DNA of 6,196 nucleotides from an uncultured Elusimicrobium sp. GTDB lineage: Bacteria; Elusimicrobiota; Elusimicrobia; Elusimicrobiales; Elusimicrobiaceae. The position numbers and the translations under genes were made by a program. Shown here piece after piece: positions 1 through 5,271 of this stretch (the stretch's first letter is position 1; each line of letters begins with the position of its first letter). The stretch lies in contig CAMGSK010000090.1 in NCBI GenBank assembly GCA_946061795.1, forward strand, positions 1 to 6,196, in the 5' to 3' direction. The notes under the pieces are model-generated. The model searched no databases. It was not told the origin of the DNA and saw nothing but the letters and a program-made list of their open reading frames with translations.

Positions 1-55
1 GTCCTTGCTCCTCCGCCCAAAAACGGGTACACTTAAAGAAAGTTCTCTCTGTCAT

Positions 56-61
56 AAGGAG
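56..61 (+). promoter_or_regulatory. Ribosome binding site for the 639-residue protein
   Basis: AAGGAG lies five bases upstream of the ATG at 67, a near-perfect Shine-Dalgarno match that fixes this start. The remaining bases 1-55 hold no convincing gene. Confidence 0.8.
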
Positions 62-66
62 TATTT

Positions 67-1986
67 ATGTCCAAAGCCAAAACGACAGGTAAAATCATCG
101 CCGTCATTTTATGCTGCGCTATCGTATTTTTCCTTTTACTGCCTTTTTTAGACAGCCCAAAGGCCGCCGCTTCGGCGGACGGGAAAAAACCTTCCCCCCA
201 GATTTTCACCTCCAATCCGCTGACGGATTTGGTCAATAAAATTTATGCTTTAGTCACCGGCGGTAAAAAACGCCCCGGCTCCCGGAAGGTTGCGGCAGGA
301 GCGGAACCGGGCGAAGGGGCGCAACCGCCTTCTGCGCAATGGACCGCCGACGCACGCCAAGCAACCCAAAATGCGGGCGCTTCCTCCGCGTCCACCTCTT
401 CTTATCCCGCCACCTACGATTATGCGGACGCCGGTATGATTAATGAAGACGGGGAATGGGTGTTGGTTCGCCAAACCGCGCCGGACGCGGCCCAACGGGG
501 CATGCACGATATCAAATCTTCAGACACTCCCTATGACCGCCTGGTCCGTCAAGAACGCGCGGCCAAATTCACGGGCGCGCCGTCTGCTGACGGAAAATCC
601 AAAAAAGATATACCCGTCTCCAAATGGGCGCGTTTGTGGAACCCCGTTAAAAATTTCTTTACGGGAGAAGAAACTTCTCTTCCCGAAGCGGATGCGCCGC
701 AACGCGCCCTGTTGGCTTCCGCCTCGTCGGGATTAAGCAGCACGCAAGGAGGCAGCCCCTACGGACGTGCCGCAGCCAGACCCGGACTGAATATGGCGGG
801 GGCGGGGCTTTTCAATCCAACAGCGGGAGACACGCCGCAAACATTGTCCCTGGCGGAGATTTTAACGCCTGAAATAGCGCTTGAACGCATCAAAGAGAAC
901 TTGCTTGAGCACGCCAAAAACGAAATGGGCAAAGAGGACCGAGCCAAATTAGAAAAATTGCTGGACCAAAAAACGCAAGAACTCATTCTACAAACCAAAG
1001 AAAGCTTCCAAAATAAAATTTTGGAGGAAGCGCAAGACAGAGCAGTGGAAAATTTAATTGACTATACATTCCTCGGATGCGGAATTTCTGCCTCTTCTTT
1101 GTATTCAAAAGGAATGTCCACTTCTTGTGACAGGGTACCTCCAGATGAAAATGAACGTGCGGAACTGCAAAAAGCCACGAAACAGGCAAACGCACAAAAT
1201 TTTAAAGAATTACAGAAATATTTAGGGATGCCTCTTCCCAGCCAGCCCCAAGTGCTGGTCGTATTGGGAAAAACAAAAGACATTACTCCTAAAATAAGTG
1301 AATATGAGCCTGAAAAACAGATAACTAAAAAATTTTACGATTTTGCATTACAGCAAAAAGGCTGTGACAAAAACGACTGTATTTGGGTGGCAAACCAAGT
1401 GCAGCCGGACCCCCATTTGCGCACTACGGTAGAGGGTGCCGGTTTGTATTTTGCCACAGACCCCATGGGACAATACCAGCAACTGGCAAAAGATTTTCTG
1501 GGCCAACTAATCAATGATGACTCCCAAGAATCAACCGAAAACATGCTGGCTTTTCAGGGAAATAATTTTACGCCACCAGCTTACGTGCCGTACACCAGGG
1601 AGGAATGGCTGAACCTCTCCCAACGCAATTCTCCGGAAAATCTTGCAAAAAACCCTAAGGAGGCCCTCTTTGTATTTGGAGAATCCCCTCAACTGGCGGA
1701 GATGCTGAATGATGGCTTGCTGCCCAATCCCGGTCTTACTCTGAGAGATCAAGACGGCGTGATTTTAAACGGAGATGTATTGCAAAACGATTTGGAATCT
1801 AGAGCTCCCCAACTGCATGAAAAAGCAAAAAATTTAATAGACGACTACAAAGAAATCGCCAAGGACGCCGGGCAGCAACTTACCGAAGTGGGTCTTACGG
1901 AAATCGCCCGGGCAAGACTGAAACGCATAAAAGAAGAAATGGAACGCAACCAAGGCCAAGGTTTAGACGAGCAAATGGGCCTGTAA
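67..1986 (+). CDS. Membrane-anchored protein of unknown function, Ala/Ser-rich linker plus coiled-coil region
   Basis: I do not recognise this 639-residue protein. An N-terminal hydrophobic helix at about residues 9-28, preceded by Lys residues (K3, K5, K9), looks like an uncleaved signal anchor, so the bulk is probably periplasmic. Residues about 30-260 are rich in Ala, Ser, Gly and Pro and look mostly unstructured, apart from a less repetitive patch near 120-165. Residues about 268-335 are strongly charged and helical, a likely coiled coil. The following part carries four cysteines (C338, C354, C433, C438) that could form disulfides outside the cytoplasm. A charged helical segment closes the protein (about 590-630). 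The start is set by AAGGAG at 56-61, five bases before ATG. A strong terminator follows the stop, so it ends its own transcription unit. GC content falls sharply between the first and second halves. The reading frame is certain; the function is unknown. Confidence 0.9.
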   Translation: MSKAKTTGKIIAVILCCAIVFFLLLPFLDSPKAAASADGKKPSPQIFTSNPLTDLVNKIYALVTGGKKRPGSRKVAAGAEPGEGAQPPSAQWTADARQATQNAGASSASTSSYPATYDYADAGMINEDGEWVLVRQTAPDAAQRGMHDIKSSDTPYDRLVRQERAAKFTGAPSADGKSKKDIPVSKWARLWNPVKNFFTGEETSLPEADAPQRALLASASSGLSSTQGGSPYGRAAARPGLNMAGAGLFNPTAGDTPQTLSLAEILTPEIALERIKENLLEHAKNEMGKEDRAKLEKLLDQKTQELILQTKESFQNKILEEAQDRAVENLIDYTFLGCGISASSLYSKGMSTSCDRVPPDENERAELQKATKQANAQNFKELQKYLGMPLPSQPQVLVVLGKTKDITPKISEYEPEKQITKKFYDFALQQKGCDKNDCIWVANQVQPDPHLRTTVEGAGLYFATDPMGQYQQLAKDFLGQLINDDSQESTENMLAFQGNNFTPPAYVPYTREEWLNLSQRNSPENLAKNPKEALFVFGESPQLAEMLNDGLLPNPGLTLRDQDGVILNGDVLQNDLESRAPQLHEKAKNLIDDYKEIAKDAGQQLTEVGLTEIARARLKRIKEEMERNQGQGLDEQMGL

Positions 1987-2006
1987 TCCCGCCTTTTATA
2001 CCGTAC

Positions 2007-2034
2007 CCGCCGGGGCAAAACCCCGGCGGTTTTT
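2007..2034 (+). terminator. Rho-independent terminator after the 639-residue protein gene
   Basis: A perfect 9-bp GC-rich stem (2007-2015 pairing with 2021-2029, CCGCCGGGG/CCCCGGCGG) encloses the loop CAAAA and is followed at once by five T residues, then GTTT. It starts 21 bases after the stop codon at 1986. On the opposite strand no T tract follows, so it acts in the + direction only. It separates the first gene from the downstream envelope cluster. Confidence 0.92.
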
Positions 2035-2040
2035 GTTTGT

Positions 2041-2065
2041 CCGCCCGCGGCGCTTAAACGGGCGG
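2041..2065. repeat. GC-rich inverted repeat of unknown role
   Basis: CCGCCCG at 2041-2047 is exactly complementary to CGGGCGG at 2059-2065, with an 11-base spacer. No T tract follows, so it is not a typical terminator. A second, weaker pairing lies just beyond (GCGCCC at 2076-2081 with GGGCGC at 2100-2105). They may be secondary structure reinforcing the terminator, a REP-like intergenic element, or chance in GC-rich DNA. Confidence 0.4.
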
Positions 2066-2118
2066 CATCCCTCCTGCGCCCTGGTGCACTCCTTCGCGCG
2101 GGCGCGTACGAAACACTC

Positions 2119-2148
2119 TTGCCATTCATAGAACAAAACAGCTATACT
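2119..2148 (+). promoter_or_regulatory. Sigma70-like promoter for the envelope cluster
   Basis: TTGCCA at 2119-2124 (5 of 6 against TTGACA) and TATACT at 2143-2148 (5 of 6 against TATAAT) are separated by 18 bp. The expected start of transcription is near 2155, giving a leader of about 45 bases before the ATG at 2201. The position just after a terminator and ahead of a tightly packed gene cluster supports it. The call is by eye, with no expression data. Confidence 0.65.
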
Positions 2149-2152
2149 GACT

Positions 2153-2174
2153 ATAAGGGTATCTATACCCCTAT
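2153..2174. promoter_or_regulatory. Candidate operator: imperfect dyad over the expected transcription start
   Basis: The core GGGTAT (2157-2162) and ATACCC (2165-2170) are perfectly complementary around a CT centre. After one mismatch (2156/2171) the symmetry continues for three more pairs (2153-2155 with 2172-2174), so 9 of 10 arm positions match. It begins four bases after the -10 hexamer, where a bound repressor would block initiation. Alternatively it could form a small hairpin at the 5' end of the transcript and affect stability. No regulator gene is visible in the window. Confidence 0.45.
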
Positions 2175-2200
2175 TTGTATTTTCAGAAACGGAGACTTTC

Positions 2201-2755
2201 ATGAAAAAAACCATTTTGCCGTTGCTTATCGCTTTGGCTTTGCTGAGCGGATGTCATCCCAAAAAGGATGCGCCCTATAACCGTACGGGACAAAACGATT
2301 CTTACGAACACAACTTCCGCAATACCGTTTTCGCCGCGTGTCTGAGCGAAGGCAAACCCTATGCCCGCTATGCTTTGGCCCGCGTCAAACGCAAACCCAA
2401 CGAATGCGATCCCCGCTATAAAGTCCTCTTTTTAAACGGCCCCTGCAAAGGAAGAATCGCCTTAACGCAGGACGTTATTACGCAGACTTCGCCCGTCTCC
2501 GGCGGACAGCTGCTCAAAGGGGAAGTGGTGCTGCGCGACTACCACAATCCGCGCGTATTAAATGCGGACACGGACGCGCTGGACCATTGGAATATGGCGG
2601 TGGTGTATGACACTTCCCGCATGGACGAAGGCGTGGTGGAACTGGAATTTCCCCGGGACAGCAATGATTTCATGGCCGCACGCGAATTTATCTTCCTGCA
2701 TAACGTGCGCTACATTCAAAAACCCGAAAAGAAAGACCCGCGCATTTGGCTGTAA
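2201..2755 (+). CDS. Small lipoprotein of unknown function
   Basis: This 184-residue protein starts with a short Lys-containing N-terminus and a hydrophobic stretch ending in the lipobox L15-S16-G17-C18, so it is expected to be processed by the lipoprotein pathway (Lgt, LspA) and tethered by lipidated C18. Residue +2 is His, not the Asp that retains lipoproteins in the inner membrane of E. coli; whether that rule applies here is unknown. The mature part is hydrophilic, with three further cysteines (C47, C69, C82), of which two could pair in the periplasm. I recognise no domain. GGAG at 2191-2194 precedes the ATG by six bases. It is the first gene after the promoter and dyad, and the next gene begins 16 bases downstream, so it probably leads the operon. 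The lipoprotein call is firm; the role is unknown. Confidence 0.9.
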   Translation: MKKTILPLLIALALLSGCHPKKDAPYNRTGQNDSYEHNFRNTVFAACLSEGKPYARYALARVKRKPNECDPRYKVLFLNGPCKGRIALTQDVITQTSPVSGGQLLKGEVVLRDYHNPRVLNADTDALDHWNMAVVYDTSRMDEGVVELEFPRDSNDFMAAREFIFLHNVRYIQKPEKKDPRIWL

Positions 2756-2771
2756 TTTGTAAGGAGAATCT

Positions 2772-3479
2772 ATGTTGAAAAAAGTTTTGTCTTTTTTTGT
2801 TTTGTCCCTGCTCACTCTTTGCGCTTTTGCGCAGGAAAGCGCCTCTTTTAACCCGGAAACGTTAATCATTGACGTACCTACCGCCGCCGTGCTGGACAAA
2901 TACCAGGCTTCTCTGATGACGCGCACTTACGCCAACGGCTCCGTCATGGAAAGCTTGGATTTCGGCGTCATTCCCCAGGTCAACATCGGTTTGTCTCTGG
3001 CGGTGTATGAGTTGGTGGGCAATTCCGACGACATTAAAGTGCTGGACCCGGATTTCCAAGTCAAATGGAAACTGTACGACGGCAGCCTCTATTTGCCGGC
3101 CATCGCTATCGGCTATGACGGCAGACGCTACGGATATGACCGCCGCTCCAAAGAGTATATGGACGACCGGAAAGGCGGCTACATCACTTTCTCGCGCGAA
3201 ATTTTTACTCCCGGTCTGGACGCTTCCGCCGGGGTCAACCTCTCGGATTTTGACCGCCACGACGTATATTTCTTCGCCGGTGCGGCCTGGCAGATAAAAG
3301 AATGGGCCGCGTTGCTGGCCGAATGGGACAATATCAACAATATGCGCGACTCCCGCCTCAACCTCGGCGCGCGGTTTGCCGTCACTCCGTCCTTGTCTCT
3401 GTCTGGCGCGGTGCGCCGCATAGGCCGCGGAGACGAAAACGAACGCATACTGCAGCTGCGCTACGTGACCAATTTCTAA
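2772..3479 (+). CDS. Putative small outer-membrane beta-barrel protein
   Basis: This 235-residue protein has a clear cleavable signal peptide (residues 1-20, ending AFA before Q21). The mature part of about 215 residues alternates short hydrophobic/aromatic stretches with Gly/Asp/Asn-rich turns, for example near residues 63-80, 95-120 and 155-180, and ends in RYVTNF. A terminal Phe on a last amphipathic strand is the known recognition signal for BAM-dependent barrel insertion. The size would suit roughly 8-10 strands. It loosely recalls the strand pattern of YjbH-type and other small envelope barrels, but I cannot assign a family. AAGGAG at 2761-2766 lies five bases before ATG. It sits between the lipoprotein gene and the HAMP gene (gaps of 16 and 15 bases), suggesting co-transcription. 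Barrel topology is inferred from pattern only; a soluble periplasmic beta protein is the alternative. Confidence 0.85.
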   Translation: MLKKVLSFFVLSLLTLCAFAQESASFNPETLIIDVPTAAVLDKYQASLMTRTYANGSVMESLDFGVIPQVNIGLSLAVYELVGNSDDIKVLDPDFQVKWKLYDGSLYLPAIAIGYDGRRYGYDRRSKEYMDDRKGGYITFSREIFTPGLDASAGVNLSDFDRHDVYFFAGAAWQIKEWAALLAEWDNINNMRDSRLNLGARFAVTPSLSLSGAVRRIGRGDENERILQLRYVTNF

Positions 3480-3494
3480 TCTGACGGAGAATAT

Positions 3495-3956
3495 ATGGAC
3501 AAGCCGGCCCAATCCCCCAAACCGCAATTTAAAAGACGCACCATTTTTATCAAAAAAAAGCTCCAGTTCCGCTATATGACGCTGATTATTTTCAGCGTAT
3601 TGTCGGGACTAATGATTATGGCTTTTGAACTGACGTTTACGCTCAACGACGTCTTTGACCAACATCCCGTGCTGTTGCAGCCCCTCTACGAACAGTTCCC
3701 TGCGCTGGCGTACGGATTTATTTACAAAATCATCATTTATATTGTATTTGTCGTGTTGATTTCCGCCATTTTATCGCATAAAATGGCCGGGCCCGTCTAT
3801 CGTTTTGAGCAAACTTGCAAAGCCATCGCCAAAGGAGACTTCTCCCAGCGGGTACACCTGCGCAAAGGGGACCAGCTGATGGAACTGCAGGATGAATTTA
3901 ACAAAATGATGGACCGGTTGGAAAGCGAAATCAAGCAAAAAAACGGGGGAGCATGA
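3495..3956 (+). CDS. Two-TM HAMP-domain protein without an output domain
   Basis: This 153-residue inner-membrane protein has a basic cytoplasmic N-terminus (R14, R15, K20-K22, R26), a first membrane helix at about 28-50, a short periplasmic loop (about 51-73) and a second helix at about 74-94. A HAMP domain follows at about 95-147, with the typical helix-1 Pro (AGPVYRFE, P100, E105), the connector region KGDFSQRVHLRKGD and a second helix ending in ELQDEFNKMMDRLE. HAMP domains normally relay signals from a sensor to a kinase, cyclase or methyl-accepting output. Here the protein stops just after HAMP, so it would have to act through a partner or by dimer packing. Similar short HAMP proteins are, from memory, found in deltaproteobacteria and some other diderms. 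GGAGA at 3486-3490 precedes the ATG. Its stop overlaps the TolC-family start by four bases (ATGA), which argues for linked expression. Confidence 0.9.
   Translation: MDKPAQSPKPQFKRRTIFIKKKLQFRYMTLIIFSVLSGLMIMAFELTFTLNDVFDQHPVLLQPLYEQFPALAYGFIYKIIIYIVFVVLISAILSHKMAGPVYRFEQTCKAIAKGDFSQRVHLRKGDQLMELQDEFNKMMDRLESEIKQKNGGA
3945..3956 (+). promoter_or_regulatory. ATGA stop/start overlap with a crowded Shine-Dalgarno, likely translational coupling
   Basis: The TolC-family ATG (3953-3955) overlaps the HAMP stop TGA (3954-3956). The only purine-rich site, GGGGGAG at 3945-3951, leaves a single base before the ATG, closer than the usual 5-9. Efficient initiation therefore probably depends on ribosomes terminating on the HAMP gene. 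No other nearby start keeps the signal peptide. Confidence 0.6.
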
Positions 3957-5254
3957 AAAAATTATTTTTACTTTGCGCGGCACTGTCTCTGGCGCTGCCC
4001 GCGGCGGCGCAGCGGGAATACGGGCTGCAATTTTCCAATTTAGTAAATGACGAACTAACGCTGGAAAGCGCCATTCGTCTGGGACTGGAAAACAACAGCG
4101 ACTTTCTGGCCGCCCAACAAGAAATCATCATCGCGCAGCAAAAGGTGAAAGAAGCCAAATTCCGCTTTCTGCCCCAGCTTTCGCTGCAAGGCACAGCCAC
4201 CTGGTATGACATGGACTACCCCATGGTGCTGCCCGAATCGGTGGCGAACCGTTTTATCCCCAGCAACGATTTGCTGTCCGACGACGCCAAACATCAATTT
4301 TTCGGCGCGGGAGTGACGGCCACGCAGTATCTCTACGCCGGAGGACGCCTGCGCAGTACGCTTAAAATGGCGCAGGCCAACCTCAAACAGGCCCAAAGCA
4401 AATACGAATCCGTCAAAAACGCCGTCGTGCTGGATATTAAAAAATCTTTCTTCCGCCTGCTCTGCGCCCAGCACAACCAGGAACTGGCCGCCCAAGTGCA
4501 GCGCAAAGCGGCCCAATATTACCGTTCCATGTCCGCCGGAGCGTGGGAGCGGGTAAAAGCCCAATATCTCTTTTCCCGTTTAAATTCCCAAAAAAATGAA
4601 GCGGACAACGAATGGCAAAAAGCCCGCTTGGCCATGCTGGTCAGCCTAAACAAAGAGCTGAATTCTCAGATTTCCGTCAAAGGAGAATTCAAACCCGTGG
4701 AAGTGAAGCAGGACCTGCCGCATTTAAATTTATGGTCCATGGAATTCCGTCCGGAGCTGAAAACCGCCATTTACGCGCTGGAACTGGACAATTTGGCCAT
4801 TGATTTGGCGCTGTCCCGCCGCTACCCGGACCTGATTTTAACCGGCAGCTACGAACGCCTGGGTTTCAACGATTTGGAAGACGAAAACAAACAAGTCTCT
4901 TTGGCCGTGCGTCTTCCGCTCCCATACAACATTTCCAGCCAAACGCTGCAGCGCAAAGCCGAACAGAAACAAAGCAATTTGCGCCGCGCCGCCATTGAAG
5001 ACAAAATACGCATTCAAGTGGCGGAAAATTACGCCAATTTGATTTTTTGGCAGTCGGAAGTGGTCACCCGCCGCCAAGCCTGGCAAGAAGTGCAGCGCCT
5101 GCTGGAACAGGCGGAAAAAACCTCCCGCCCCGGCACCGGAGCGCTGGAAGCGTTGGACGCTTATTACCAAACCGGAAAAAACTACTACGAAAGCGTACGC
5201 CAGAATTTATCTTCCAAAGCCGGGCTGGAATGGGCTATCGGCCAAGATTTATAA
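3953..5254 (+). CDS. TolC-family outer-membrane channel protein
   Basis: This 433-residue protein has a cleavable signal peptide (residues 1-19, PAAA before Q20) and the internal two-fold repeat of the outer membrane efflux protein family. The first half starts with LTLESAIRLGLENN (35-48), a long helix and FLPQLSL (72-78), then the strand-turn motif LYAGGR (127-132) and another long Gln/Lys-rich helix. The second half repeats this with RPELKTA (266-272), RRYPDLILTGSYE (289-301) and a final helical pair containing GTGALEALDAYYQTGKNYY. Known members form trimers that span the outer membrane and periplasm and serve RND or ABC exporters through an adaptor protein. Length is normal for the family. 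No adaptor or pump gene is in the window, so the substrate is unknown. Translation is probably coupled to the HAMP gene upstream, and the patatin gene follows 17 bases later. Confidence 0.94.
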   Translation: MKKLFLLCAALSLALPAAAQREYGLQFSNLVNDELTLESAIRLGLENNSDFLAAQQEIIIAQQKVKEAKFRFLPQLSLQGTATWYDMDYPMVLPESVANRFIPSNDLLSDDAKHQFFGAGVTATQYLYAGGRLRSTLKMAQANLKQAQSKYESVKNAVVLDIKKSFFRLLCAQHNQELAAQVQRKAAQYYRSMSAGAWERVKAQYLFSRLNSQKNEADNEWQKARLAMLVSLNKELNSQISVKGEFKPVEVKQDLPHLNLWSMEFRPELKTAIYALELDNLAIDLALSRRYPDLILTGSYERLGFNDLEDENKQVSLAVRLPLPYNISSQTLQRKAEQKQSNLRRAAIEDKIRIQVAENYANLIFWQSEVVTRRQAWQEVQRLLEQAEKTSRPGTGALEALDAYYQTGKNYYESVRQNLSSKAGLEWAIGQDL

Positions 5255-5257
5255 ATT

Positions 5258-5268
5258 GGGGAGAAAGG
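5258..5268 (+). promoter_or_regulatory. Ribosome binding site for the patatin gene
   Basis: GGGGAG at 5258-5263 lies eight bases before the ATG at 5272, with a second purine run AAAGG at 5264-5268. This supports the start that yields a complete signal peptide rather than the internal ATG codons at residues 8 and 15. Confidence 0.6.
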
Positions 5269-5271
5269 TTC

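Noticed and set aside
5..33. Possible promoter TTGCTC, 17 bp, TACACT upstream of the first gene
   Set aside because: Only 3 of 6 and 4 of 6 matches; too weak to call, and the real promoter may lie left of the window.
2808..2835. Possible lipobox around Cys17 (LTLC) in the barrel candidate
   Set aside because: Position -1 is Leu rather than Ala/Gly/Ser, and a normal signal peptidase I site (AFA before Q21) follows.
2862..3527. Long open frame (221 codons) on the - strand covering the barrel gene
   Set aside because: It lies wholly antisense to a gene with a signal peptide and a good ribosome binding site, its product has no recognisable features, and long antisense frames are common opposite GC-biased codons.
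4055..4564. 169-codon open frame on the - strand
   Set aside because: It is antisense to the first half of the TolC-family gene and has no supporting motifs.
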